Positions 44,785 through 62,459 of a stretch of DNA of 64,000 nt are shown one piece after another; position 1 is the stretch's first letter; each line of letters begins with the position of its first letter. Below the pieces are notes generated by a model. That model had not been told where the DNA came from. It saw nothing but the letters and a program-made list of their open reading frames with translations, and searched no databases. Made by a program: the position numbers and the translations under genes. The stretch comes from Pelobates cultripes (Eukaryota > Chordata > Amphibia > Anura > Pelobatidae): positions 85,405,870 to 85,469,869 of the forward strand of contig OW240916.1 in assembly GCA_933207985.1 (NCBI GenBank). Direction: 5' to 3'.

Positions 44785-45214
44785 TTCTAACTCTTCTCCC
44801 GAGCTTTGGATTACCTGACGGAGAGCCCTCCCCTACATATCCCATAAGCGGGGATTATACCGCTGTACGTGATTCACACCAGAGCTGGCCATAGCTCTCT
44901 TGAATGTGAGTTCTCTACTTTTGTTACCTACCGCACCTTGAATTTTACATACTGCACCATTGGTTGCCTCTACCTCTTTTGTATTTTCATATACTGAACG
45001 GTCAACACCAGACGCACCTACCTCCACCAAGAAACCTTATCCAGTATCCCTGATGATCTACTAGTATTCTATACCGGACTTTTGGCGCAGCCCTTATATA
45101 TCTTTTTCCCTACCTGTGTTTATTCACTGAAGGACTTGAGGGGTTCTCCTTCCTTTGGGTTGCCGCCTACCTTTACTAATTGTGTGGTAATTAGCGCTGA
45201 ATTCTCTTTTGTCG
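44785..45214. other. Unidentified 430-bp insert replacing LINE reverse-transcriptase motifs
   Basis: The segment between 'ttggtttctaac' and 'ggtgatcgttcgctaacc' has no LINE coding in any frame; about 100 residues of RT (including the first catalytic Asp motif) are missing. No target duplication or terminal repeat was found. 'ctttggattacctgacggagagccctcccc' and 'ggcgcagcccttatatatctttttccctac' look like repeat or LTR sequence, but I cannot name it. Confidence 0.5.
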
Positions 45215-45717
45215 TGTTTTATTGGTGATCGTTCGCTAACCTGGTTTCGATCGTATGTATCGGATCGCTCGCAATATGTGTCCATTTCTGACAGCGACTC
45301 CGTCCCTCTACCAGTCACGTGTGGTGTTCCCCAAGGTTCCATTCTCGGCCCCCTACTATTTACATTATTTATAAATGATCTGCCTAATATCTGCAAATCC
45401 TCAAATGTACACATGTACGCAGATGACACAGTAATCTATGCAAGCAAATCCGATCTACCACAGCTTGAGGCTGTGCTCCAAGACCAGTTTACAGAGGTAG
45501 AAAAGTGGATCGCAAAAAACAAACTTCCTGAACACTGACAAAACTGTCACAATGATCTTTGGAACAGTACCTAAATTACACAAATTACACAATTCCCACC
45601 TATCCATAAAAACAAATTCAAATGGAACACTGACCGCAGTCCACTCTTTCAAATACTTGGGTATAATGTTAGACCCCAATCTATCTTTTGGCCTGCACAT
45701 AGAAAAGCTTGCATCTA
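45215..45717 (+). pseudogene. LINE reverse-transcriptase palm, partial
   Basis: [37 protein letters not shown] and HMYADDTVIYA (catalytic YADD) are clear. A +1 frame change near 45525 carries the reading into NTDKTVTMIFGTVPKL and HSFKYLGIMLDP. It stops at the L1-like insertion. Confidence 0.85.
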
Positions 45718-46962
45718 GGGTCTGGGCGCCTGGGGGGGCGGTGTGGCCCCTGCGATATACCCACAATACATACTGGGATTCCGGACCCCTCTAAGGCACT
45801 GACGGGCACAATCATCACGCTCCCACACCATTCACATAGTCCTGATCAGGAAGGGAACCACATCCCTAGATACTTAGAGACGGCAGGCGGATACAACACT
45901 ACACAAGGGGAGCTCAACCACTGTCCCCAAAACAAGCTGACCCTTTCCGACTTAAGGGCGCTATAACCAGGTGACCTCAGTGATGGAGGCAGACGCTACA
46001 CAGTCACAAAAAACAAGTGACATGACCCCCAATATAACAGGGCTCGCTCGGGCCCGCTCTGGCCCACACTATGCTCTCCTTGCCCTTGACTTCGGGACCC
46101 GAACCAGGCCTACGCACCATTAGCATGCAAGCTCTGACCCCTGGGGCCGAGCCGTGACACAACACATCATGACATCCTCTTACACTCATCATAGACGGCA
46201 GACGCTTCTGTAAATCTGTAGAAAAGCAAATTCGGGGGAACCATGCATATAGAGTTTCCCATGAGGACTTGGCCGTAGAAAGCCTGGATGGGCTACATAC
46301 GGACATCTAACAGGGCGTGACATCACCGCCCTTCTCTTGAAGACCACGGTCCCTACTGACACATAACACTGACCGCAACCTGACCCCGACAAAGTAATTA
46401 ATTATTCCTGCTTACGGTCTGTACAGGGATGTATACTACTCATACGCTGTGATCATACACCCGGGTCCCATAACGAGCCCACGAAACCAAGACATGTCAT
46501 CCCCATACTTTGGTGCTTTGCACTACATACACACATCACTTCCATGTGTAACTCTCTTCCACTGGGTACTACTGTGACATCACGCACCCTGATGCGCTTA
46601 TACAGTAAACAAGAAAATAACAGATCCCCCCCCATAGGTGGGTACACGAACCTGTGAACGCCACATACAACACACTGTTCACACAACCCTAGCCTTAGAC
46701 AAGGCACTGCCATCACACAACTCTCACGTGCCGTAGCACCGTCACTCCATCTAGAGAACGAAAACGCACCTGAAATTTACGAATGGTTATAAGCGACAAA
46801 TTGTAACTATAAACTGTTATTGAACACTGTTTTCCTTATTGAATGCTATACCTGTAGGAATCTCTACGGTCTTTACACTGTACTCAAACCCTATTATTGC
46901 GGGTCTGCGTGCCCAACAGTACTGTTTTCACTGATACTCAATAAAACTTGATTAACAAAAAA
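45718..46962 (+). mobile_element. 5'-truncated L1-like LINE 3' end with 17-bp target duplication
   Basis: AGAAAAGCTTGCATCTA at 45701-45717 recurs at 46963-46979. The insert ends in 'actcaataaaacttgattaac' plus an A-run, a sense poly(A) 3' end. The 1,245-bp body has no RT motifs and is probably 3'UTR. It lies in the host LINE frame, which resumes after the second copy of the target. Confidence 0.88.
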
Positions 46963-46979
46963 AGAAAAGCTTGCATCTA

Positions 46980-47480
46980 AACTTTATCCAAAACTAGGTG
47001 CCCTGTACAGAAACAAATCCTGCCTAAGCCCTATAGTAAAGGAAAAGATTGTACAGCAAATGCTGATGCCAATCATTGATTATGGGGATGTAGTATATGC
47101 ATCTGCATTGCAATCCCACATTAATAAACTCAACACATTGTATAACTCATTCTGCCGATTTGTGCTACAATGTAATTACAGGACTCACCATTGTGACATG
47201 CTAAAAGAACTAAATTGGTTGTCGCTGGAATCCAGACGCACCCTTCATCTTTCCAGCCTTGCGTTTAAGAGCTTTTCTGGGAAACTCCCACCCTACCTGA
47301 ACAAAATGCTTTCCCCGGCTGTTCCCACTTCCTATAACCTCCGATCCAGTACCAACACTTTACTTAGTCTACCTAAATACAAAAAGAAAGCAGACGATCC
47401 TCCTTCTCCTACAGAGCACCGCAATTGTGGAACGACCTCCCGCACAATTTAAAATCTTCCCTAAGCCTAAAGTCCTTTAA
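46980..47480 (+). pseudogene. LINE C-terminal domain
   Basis: It continues as LYPKLGALYRNKSCLSP, then MPIIDYGDVVYAS, 'LNWLSLESRRTLHLSSLAFK', 'PYNLRSS'-type sequence, and after a frame change near 47400 the terminal 'APQLWNDLPHNLKS' motif. A stop follows near 47555. Confidence 0.8.
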
Positions 47481-47730
47481 GAAATCCCTCTCTACATATC
47501 TCATAACAGAATGCACCTGTTATGGATTGATTATATATTTCCTACCTGTTCTATGTTAAATTTTGTATTTATTGTGTATTAATATTGTTTTTGTATTTTA
47601 TTGTACCCTAATGTAACAATGCAATGATTTGTGGACCCAGGACATACTTGAAAACGAGAGAAATCTCAATGTATCTTTCCTGGTAAAATATTTTATAAAT
47701 AAATAAAATATTTTATAAATAAATAAATAT

Positions 47731-47999
47731 GCCCACCAGGTGTCCCAAAGTGCATGGGCCACCCGATGGAACCCCTCAGCATGCAGGCCCCAGTGCAGCC
47801 ACACTGGCTGCACCAGTGGTAGTTCCACCGGTGCTAGGGCATATATAAATCAATAATCGCTATATATATGTGAACATATGGAATGTGAGGCCTGGGCCCC
47901 CCAGGCCTGTGACAACCGTCATGGCTGTCACGCCCTGATCGCAGTGATCCTGGTTGTGTGGGATAGTTATCTTATCTCCTTATTGTGCTAACGCTGTGT
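47731..47999. other. Intergenic sequence
   Basis: No recognised feature. 'ggcctgggccccccaggcc' near 47890 is a short palindrome. Confidence 0.5.
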
Positions 48000-48420
48000 G
48001 TTATTATATCTCTGTAGTGACCCAGTGTTACCCAACACAGTCCTCAGGGACCACCAACAGTCCAGGATTTATGTCTTTCCCTGTTTTATTCCAATGGAGA
48101 TTCTGACAAAACCTGGACTGTTGGTTGTCTATGAGGACTGGATTGGCGAACACTGCGTAGTCTACTCAGCTCAGTGTATTTTATTGATATCTTCGTATTA
48201 TGCCCAGCTCTGTGTATTATATTTCTATTTTATTTCTCAGCTCTGTGGTATGGTTATATCTGTATTGTACTCAGCACTGTGTGTTTGGTAGATATCTTCC
48301 TTGTTGTACCCAGCTTGTTTTATTGCATTGTTTATTGTATGAGCATCTCTGTATTATGCTCAGCTCTCTGTATGAGTATCTCTGTACTGTATATGGAGGA
48401 CAAAATTCTGTATTTTATAG
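48000..48420. repeat. Degenerate tandem repeat 'tatctctgtattatgctcagctctgtg'
   Basis: About eight imperfect units of roughly 35-60 bp surround an inserted foldback at 48023-48155. Overlapping Cys/Val/Leu-rich frames are products of the repeat. Confidence 0.7.
48023..48155. mobile_element. Foldback MITE, hAT-like
   Basis: CAGTGTTACCCAACACAGTC at the left is mirrored by GGACTGGATTGGCGAACACTG at the right; the arms extend over about 40 bases (ccaacagtccagg/cctggactgttgg). Flanking octamers are only partly alike (gtagtgac, gtagtcta). Confidence 0.65.
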
Positions 48421-48520
48421 GGAAGAGTCTGGAGCCTCACCATCTTAAAACTTCACCAGTCGCAACTGGATATAGGTATATAAACATCCTTGGAAGTGAC
48501 ATATCCTCATTTAACTTTAA

Positions 48521-48939
48521 CCCCTAAGCGGTCCTTAAGGAAGTGGCTCTAAACGCTGCAGGGCGGCATAGAGCGCCCTGCTATCTTATGTATTTACCTG
48601 GTCGCCGGTGATACCACACCGGTGATCGCAGTATGCGGACTCACCTGGGAGCCCAGGAAGTCCCCCTCCTTCCTCTTCGGCCCCTCTGGGCCATGTGATC
48701 GCGAGGTCCTTGCGAGGACCTCGCGATCACATGGATGGCATAGCCGTCCAAGGCATTGCCAGCAGGGGGAGTGCCTGTAATGACAGGTTCTCCCCCTGCT
48801 GTCTGAAAAATTTTTTTTTTAAAACAGTGTAAAATTAAATAATATATACTTAGATCATATATATATATTATTAATTTTTAATTATATATATATATATTAA
48901 TATTAAAATACACTTAGACAGTGTGTGTATTTATGTGTA

Positions 48940-48990
<51 letters not shown>

Positions 48991-49768
48991 TTTGAGACCG
49001 TACGGTAGCCCAGGAATGGAAATTACACCCATGATGGCATACCATTTGAAATAGTAGACAACCCAAGGTATTGCAAATGGGGTATGTTCAGTCTTTTTTA
49101 GTAGCCACTTAGTCACAAACACTGGCCAAAATTGGCATTTAAATTAGTTTTTTTAATTTTCAAATATTAACACTAACTTTGGTCAGTGTTTGTGACCAAG
49201 TGACTACTAAGAAAGACTGGACATACCCCCATTTGCAATACCTTGGGTTGTTTACTTTTGCAAATGGTATGCCATCATGGGGGTAATTCTCATTCCTGGG
49301 CTACCATACGGTTTTAAAGGCAACATAACCAATCAGGCAAATTTCAATGTGAAAAAACGGAAAAATTTAACATGCTATATTTGACCCGGTAACTTCCCAA
49401 AACACCATAAAACCTGTACATTGGGGATACTGTTTTACACGAGACATCACTGAATACAAATATGTGTATTTTATTGCAGTAAAAGTTAGAATGTCACGTA
49501 GAACTAAGAATTTTTTTAAAAAAAATCTTATTTTCTCCCATTTATTTTACATTTTATTCATATTAAATTATGTTCCATACCTAAATATTTGATTTTAAAT
49601 GAAAGCCCTGTTTCCCCTGAATAAAATGATATATAATAAGTGTGGGTGCATTTAATATGAAAGAGGTGAGTTACGGTTGGACAGACATACAGCGCAAATG
49701 CCAGGTTTTGTTTACGTTTTGTTTTGATCACAACTTGTACATTTGGCTCCAGTCTTAAGGGGTTAAGT
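48521..49768. mobile_element. Repeat with CTTAAGG ends and a 130-bp-arm internal foldback
   Basis: The ends 'ttaacccctaagcggtccttaagg' and 'cttaaggggttaag' are inverted. It contains 'gacctcgcgatcacatgg' palindromes, AT/TG microsatellites (48860-48986) and a long inverted repeat: 48998-49133 versus 49184-49311, nearly 90% matched by eye, loop about 50 bp. No transposase. Relatives at 31736-31870 and 33393-33610. Confidence 0.65.
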
Positions 49769-50279
49769 ATTGTACAATTGATAAGAAAATTGCCAGCTCT
49801 TAACAAAATAACTGAGAGAGAGATTTTTTTTCAGTTTAACTGATTTAGTATAAGATTCCTCACATCTCGTCATACCATGCCTCCCAACTATATATATTTA
49901 GGAGGGACACTCGCTATTTTGTGCTGAATTCCCCCTGTCTCTCTCTTTTATTTTTCTATCCTAATGTCCATATTTTCTAATAGTTATGTCTGGGCACATA
50001 CCAAAGCTGCACAGCAATAAAACGCACAGTAAGTCACCTAAAATTTCTCAAAAAAAGCCGCCTACCGCATAGTTGCCAACATTTTAAAGAAAATTCCAGG
50101 GACTCTCTTCAGCACAGCTATCAATTACTACCTTGAAAATGTAGCACACCCACTGCCACAAAGCTCCGCCCACTATGTCCAACCCACATAATTAATCTCC
50201 ACCTACTTATAGTGCAGATTACAGGGTCTACTCAATAAAGGGAGAATTACAGGGAATTGAATGCACAAACATAGACTGA
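49769..50279. repeat. Repeat fragments
   Basis: 'catgcctcccaactatatata ... ggagggacactcgctattttgtgctgaattccccctgtctc' and 'catagttgccaacattttaaagaaaattccaggg' look like pieces of an old interspersed repeat common in frogs. No gene. Confidence 0.35.
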
Positions 50280-50620
50280 TGAATACACACACGCTGCAGT
50301 GAGGGGTGCAATGTATGTGTTTTTGTTTAGGGGTGTTGTGTGTGAGGGGTGCAGTGTATGACAGAAGTTGTATGTGTGTGTGAGGGTGCTGTGTGTGTGA
50401 CAGGTGCTGCGTGTGTGTCTGTGTGAGGGGTGCAGTTTGTGACGGGTGCTGTGTATGTGTGTCAGAGGTGCAGTGTGTGTCAGAGGTGCAGTGTGTGTAA
50501 GGGGGGCTTTGTGTCAGGGGTGCTGTGCGTGTGAGAGAGGTGCTTTGTGTGTGTGCTTGAGGGGTGCAGTGTGTGGGTGCTTTATGTTAGGGGTGCTGTG
50601 CCCTGGTGGTGGTGAGTTGT
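50280..50620. repeat. GTGTGAGGGGTGCAGT minisatellite
   Basis: About 15 imperfect units of the form gtgtgtgtcagaggtgcagt. It resembles the GT-rich interior of the hAT element at 42313. The + frame across it (Cys-Val-Arg-Gly repeat) is not a gene. Confidence 0.8.
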
Positions 50621-51058
50621 CACAAGCTCACTGACACACACAAGCTTTCTCAGTAGCAGGCACATACACACATAGATCTGAGTATATCAAGCCTACCTGG
50701 CACTGGAGCAAGGACTCCTGCTTAACGGTGGGGGCAGAGCTTGTCAGCATGGGTGGAGCTTCCATTGTGGGGGCAGAGCCTGCGTCCACAAGGCAGAGCA
50801 GGAGCCTGTGTGCAGGGGAAGCTGCTGGGAAATCGGAAGGGAGACTGTCAGTTCTCCCTCCGACCCCCAGCATCTCCCTATAGCCCCCAGCATCTCCCAG
50901 CACCACTCTCCATCTCACAGCATCACTCTTTTGAATTCCCTCTGACTGTAACAGGCTGTTATATTCCACAGGAATATAATAAAAGCACATGGCCCAGCAA
51001 GTTGACGGGACTGTCCATGGACAGTGAATTGCCCGGGACACTTACCACTTATAATTAA

Positions 51059-51577
51059 AGGGACAGTTTAGCATCAAATGGCACCATAACAACTTAATCT
51101 AAATATATGGTGCCAGGCGGCCCCGGGCTCATTCTTACCTTCAGGGGTTAAACCCAGGCCCGGACTGGCCATCGGGCACACCGGGCAAATGCCCGGTGGG
51201 CCGCGGTGTCCGTGGGGCCGAGGCCGGCAGGGGAGGTCCCAGGATCTCCCCTGCCGGTCTATGCAGGCACTCTCCTAGCGCCGGCCCCGCTGTCTGCCAC
51301 GACGGGCCGGTGGGGAGATCAAGGATCTCCCTGACCGGCCCACATGCGGCCGCCGGCGGGGAGGGAGGGAGGGAGACAGCCAGGCTGGAGAGAGGACCCG
51401 GCGGAGCTCTAATTTGCGGCTCCGCCGGGATCCTCTCGCGAGATCCGGCGCGTTGCCATGTGTTGACCGGTGCTGGAGGCAACTTCGGGGTTAAACTGTA
51501 GAATGTGCCTGGGGCCTCCTGGCACCATAACAAGTTAATTTAGATGAAGTTGTTTTGGTGCCTGGAGTGTCGCTCTT
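51059..51577. mobile_element. MITE split by a truncated hAT fragment (51155-51465)
   Basis: The outer element opens at TTAA 51055-51058 with AGGGACAG...GGCACCATAACAACTTAATCT and closes with 'ggcaccataacaagttaattt ... ggtgcctggagtgtc'. Inside, CAGGCCCGGACTGGCCATCG starts an inverted copy of the right 310 bases of the hAT element at 42313-43919; the other terminus is missing. 'ggggttaaac' lies on both sides (about 51144-51153 and 51487-51496), a probable target duplication. Confidence 0.7.
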
Positions 51578-51780
51578 TTTCCTTTTGAAATTTTTGGGAG
51601 GTATGAGAACTCTGATGTATCTCAGGCTGAAACGTTAAATTTCCGTCAGACTTATTAACACATATCAGAACTTGGCATGGGAGCTTTAAATTTGAGGCCA
51701 AAATAAATGTACTCTCATTATTGAGGAGTTGTTCCTACTGCGATCTCAGGCAGAACTCTCCTTTCTCTAACACTTTGTGC

Positions 51781-58212
<6,432 letters not shown>

Positions 58213-58299
58213 ACAATGGCATCCACTCTAACACTTTCTCTAAACGTGTGTTATCGGACATTGAACTCTTACTCTAAGGGGTATAATGCTTGTCTTTGA

Positions 58300-58305
58300 A
58301 ATAAA
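58300..58305 (+). terminator. NDUFA13: NDUFA13 polyadenylation signal AATAAA
   Basis: Canonical AATAAA 88 bases after the stop codon; cleavage would be expected near 58320. Confidence 0.7.
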
Positions 58306-58329
58306 TAATCACAATTTTATATCATTAAT

Positions 58330-59483
58330 GGAATGGCTTTCGGTTTATTAAAGACATTTGTGCAATTAGGGAGAATTCAATACCTGTATCAAATGGTGAT
58401 GATAAATTTGGAAGTAAAAAAACGACAAACATCTAAAATTCAAAAGTGGTTAACTGGATTTCGTTGGTTTATTCAAATCTTGCCATTTTGACTAGTTTAG
58501 CAACTAGTTAAAAGCCGTAAACGTGTTCATAAAGTGGCCAATATTGCACAGTAAAACAAATCACTAAGGTTAAATGTTTTTTGGGGGAAAACACAAATAT
58601 ATGTGAACGTCGTGGAGAGCTGATTTAGTTTGTGCATATTTGCAGGATTTATGTCAGTTTGTGAAATTTTCAGCAGCATTCCCAAAGTAAAAATCATGCT
58701 ACATGGCTGCTTCATGATGTATACATGAAAACACAGGTTTACTGTTATAATACAGTCATATGGAGAGTAGTTTCTTTTTCATACTTTGTATTAAATAGTG
58801 CATTTGGAAAGGCACAGGGAAAGTACCATTTTTGTGGTCCCTCATGTCTCTTCTTCTGGAGCTTCTAATGTGTTTTCTAACCAAGATATTGTGAACCTAT
58901 TTTGGTGTAAGTGGAGGTGAGCAGCAAAATCACATATGCAAGGATTAGAATCATAGCAATTAGGTTAGCAATTATCTCAGGTAGTGCTATTTTATAAACT
59001 TGAATTGAAAAATAGCCATGCTAGGCGACTAACTGGCTCAAACAAGAAGTATCCACTCTCAGGGAGGTGAAAGCATTGATAGTAGACAATAAAATAATCA
59101 ATCTGCTCATTGCCAGACTGAGAGATCCCACCTTTTCACAAAAAATGGTCTATATGGAAAGAACATGTGAATCCAAATGGACTTGTTCTAAGTAAATAGA
59201 GCTGTTGGACAATCTCATCACCATGGCACCATCTCCACCTTCCCCTTTTTTCTTTTCTCATTTGGTTTCTATGTCATTACACCCCTGTGGGGTAATTTCT
59301 TTGTTGAATAAATATAGAAGTTCCGCATGCAGGAATTGGAAAGAAAGGGGCGATAATACAACAGAGGAAAACTTATTCCACTTGTCTTGGTTCCATGTGT
59401 CCTGCCGACCAATCCTGGTCAAAGGATATCTCTTTTCCTATACCACTCTATCAGGTATATGACCTGTTGGTCACTGAACTATT
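58330..59483. other. Downstream intergenic sequence without recognised features
   Basis: No gene or transposon end could be supported. No YJEFN3-like coding, which follows NDUFA13 in mammals, was recognised before the window ends. Confidence 0.5.
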
Positions 59484-59488
59484 ATTAT

Positions 59489-59574
<86 letters not shown>
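59484..59574. repeat. (AT)n microsatellite, about 90 bp
   Basis: Near-perfect AT dinucleotide run, preceded by ATT triplets. Confidence 0.97.
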
Positions 59575-59578
<4 letters not shown>

Positions 59579-59589
59579 TTTTTTTTTAA

Positions 59590-60006
59590 AGGATCACTAT
59601 AGTGTCAGGAAAACAAAGCGGTTTTCCTGACACTATGGTGCCCCCACCCCCAGCAGCTTACCTTATTCCAGCGCTGGGCTCCCTCGGCGCTGGTGACCTC
59701 TCCTCCCACTCCGACGTCAGCTCCCCCGGCCGTCGTCGCAGGAGCGCGCGTGCATTCAAAGTGTCCATAGGAAAGCATTTGTCAATGCTTTCCTATGGAC
59801 GCTCTACGCGATGGAGGCATAATATGCCTCCAGCGTCGCAGATGCGCCTCTAGTGGCTGTCCACTAGAGGCTGGCTTAACCCCAAATGTAAACATAACAG
59901 CTTCTCTGAAACTGCTGTGTTTGCATCTGATGGGTTAAAACCTGAGGGACCTAGCACCCAGACCACTTCATTGAGCTGAAGTAGTCTGGGTGACTATAGT
60001 GTCCCT
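59590..60006. mobile_element. TTAA-flanked MITE, family A, reverse orientation
   Basis: TTAA at 59586-59589 and 60007-60010; left AGGATCACTATAGTG with the GGAAAACAAAGCGGTTTTCC foldback, right 'cccagaccacttcattgagctgaagtagtctggg'. Internal AGGAAAGCATTTG/CAATGCTTTCCT stem retained. Confidence 0.85.
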
Positions 60007-60010
60007 TTAA

Positions 60011-60479
60011 TTTATCCTTTTTTTCAAATTTCTTTTATCAATGTAATGTGTATTACTCTTACAATCCTGATGTCGCTGCTGTATTATGATATATCCTCAA
60101 CTCAAACACAGAACATTTCATTCTTTGCGGTCCTATGTTGAAATATATCCAACAAAATATTTTACCTCTTGCCGTACAACGTCGTATTTTCCCTGAAGAG
60201 TGCCGTGGAGCCTCCCTGCTGTTCACTTGTTTTATGAATAATTCTATTCACAATAGTATTCAGAGTTTATGGTTGTAAACTAACACAAACTGTTTTATTT
60301 TATCTTCGTGCATTTAGTAATTACCAAAGTTATTTTGCTTTTCTGTATTTACATTTTTTTTCAGATAGCCTGGCAATCTATTCAGTGCACAAAAACTGGG
60401 ATTTCCTCTAATCTGGATCGGAAAGACAAGCAGGGTACCTAAAAAAAATTCAAACACTCCTTGACTCTTTCTCCCATAG
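60011..60479. other. Unclassified sequence before the DIRS element
   Basis: No gene. 'cctctaatctgga' at about 60396 is repeated at about 63495 beside the DIRS-like 3' region and may be part of the element's terminal sequence. Confidence 0.35.
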
Positions 60480-61212
60480 GTGCAAGAACCCAGCAAGGCA
60501 GCAAAACCCCATTTCTCTGCCTGCCTTCTGCAGGGTAGATTGGTGACTTATTTGCAGGACAAAGGTGAGTCTGTGTGAACCAAGGTGGGCTCTGTCCTTC
60601 CTTCAGGGGAAGAAGCAGAACTTATTTCCTTAGAGCTGGAAAGCAAGCTGGGCGCCTGCCTTCCACCACGCTTTATACCGTCTAACATCTGAGCCAGAAA
60701 TGGCGAGGGTGCGCATAGCGCACATGCTGGGAGGTCCTAGGATGTAACACATTGTCCAGGTTGTGTTGCGTTCCATCGGGAAACGATCGTCTAGATTCAG
60801 GTGAGAAATTTAAAGAGAACTTTTTTTTTTTTTTTTTCTTCTTCTTCCTCCCATTTGAGAACTAGGACCTGGTAGCCCTATATAACCCAGCTGCAACTTC
60901 CTGCTTGCCAGGTGCCTGCAGTCTCTGTTGCAGTGTGCTCTCACCTGCCCTCCAGCACACTTAGCGGCCATTAAGGTAAGACTTTTTAGTTAATCCCTTA
61001 ATGTTCTCTTTCCTGATTCAATTTTTACTTTATCCAACAATAAATTACATTATTATTGTCTTTCTCTAGTATGTCTAGCCTTGAGAAAAAGGAAAATGCA
61101 TGGTTAAAACAAGGCATTTTATATGTTCCTCCTGTACTCAACTTTTACCAGACTGGTATAAAAAAAAACCTGTGGTATTTGTGCTAAGGAAGCTTCAGAC
61201 GAAACCAAAAAA

Positions 61213-62205
61213 GTGGAAGTCTCATCCTTCATGACATGGTTCCAGAGCAGCTTACAACAGACCTTTGTTGACTTAAGAGAGGCCGCTTTGCTATCAGCTC
61301 AGTCTTCAGTTCAACCAAGTTCTCATCCCTCTAAAAAGAGGGCATGTTTAGAGGTTCCAGATATGAGCTTTGAATCCTCTTCTAATGCCTATTCTTCTGA
61401 AGAATCTAGTGATTCCTCTGACGAGGAAAAATGCTTTCAGGAGCAGTACCTGTCTAAACTCATTAGACATTCATAGCCTCATGGATTTGAAACAATCCTC
61501 TTCAGGAAAAGAGAAAACAAATATTTTCCCATTCATTCATCTATTCAACAGCTTATGTTAAAGGAATGGAAATTTTCTGCAAGAAAGACATTCATATCTA
61601 AGCATTTAAAGACCATTTTTGCGGTTAAAGAAGAACCTATGGCACAGCTAGTAGTTTTACCAAAGGTGCATGTTCTTATTACCCAAAATGGGGGAAAAAA
61701 ATCTCTTCCTATTGGAGTTTCGAGTGGTCTCCAGGATGTGATGGATAAGATGGCACAGACTTCTTTAAAAAAAATTTTTTTCACTGCAGCAGCCCAAAGT
61801 AAGCCTCTTATTTCAGTGGCTAAAGCCCAAAGATGCTTGCTAGACAACTTAGAGAAAGTTTATCTGGGGGATTCTAAGGAGGATCCCATTAAACGTTTGA
61901 GGAATATCAGGATGATTGCAGGGTTTTTTTTGTCCGACTCGTCATCAGAGGCACCAAAGCTTTCAGCTAAAACGATGGGGCTTGCTAATGTAACCAGAGG
62001 TGCAGTATGGGTGAGAAGTTGGTCCGCTGACTCTGCTTCGAAGAATTTGTTGTGTGACCTTCCTTTTGAGCAGGGTACACTATTTGGGTTGCAACTATAT
62101 GACCTACTAAAGAGTATGCCGGAAGGTAACAAGGCCTTGCCTGAAGGAAAGAAAAGATTTTCAGGAAGCAGACCTTTTTTCCTACAGAAACAAACAGTCC
62201 TATAG
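61213..62205 (+). pseudogene. DIRS gag-like ORF, frameshifted
   Basis: 61213-61476 encodes a Ser/Glu-rich stretch (KKRACLEVPDMSFESSS, ...SDSSDEEKCF). A shift to another frame at about 61440-61560 is followed by 61555-62205 with 'PIGVSSGLQDVMDKMAQTSL', 'AAAQSKPLISVAKAQRCLLD' and 'WVRSWSADSASKNLLCDLPF', which resembles gag proteins of vertebrate DIRS1 elements, ending in a basic tail that leads to RT. Confidence 0.65.
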
Positions 62206-62459
62206 AGATTCCTTTCAAAGGTTCTCATACAAGAGAATTCAAAGAAGACCATTTTCCGGTCAAGAGAAAGTAAAAAGGAATTTTCCGGAGAAAAATAACG
62301 TAGATTTTGACATCATGCCTGTTGTTGGCAGACTTCTGCATTTCTTTTCAACCTGGCAGAAGACTACTACAGACACCTGGCTCCTGTCAGTAATCCAAAA
62401 CGGATACATGATAGAATTTCTCAACTTTCCTCCAAGCAAGTTCCTTTGTTCCTGAAGTG

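Larger units (their letters stand above)
41591..47730 (+). mobile_element. Rex1/CR1-like LINE broken by three later events
   Basis: Endonuclease and reverse-transcriptase coding pieces occur in order at 41632-42312, 43928-44784, 45215-45717 and 46980-47480, separated by a hAT element (42313-43919), an unidentified 430-bp replacement (44785-45214) and an L1-like 3' end (45718-46962). The 3' tail, 'gacccaggacatacttgaaaacgagag ... tggtaaaatattttataaataaat' with a duplicated final motif, fits Rex1-type LINEs. Clade assignment is from motif memory; CR1-group placement is safe. Confidence 0.8.

Noticed and set aside
50446..50634. Cys-Val-Arg-Gly repeat open frame that looks like a Cys-rich protein
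   Set aside because: It is a translation of a GTGTGAGGGGTGCAGT minisatellite.
61213..62205. A host gene with acidic Ser-rich protein at 61213
   Set aside because: Its position before RT-like and tyrosine-recombinase-like pieces and its gag-like motifs make it a DIRS element remnant.
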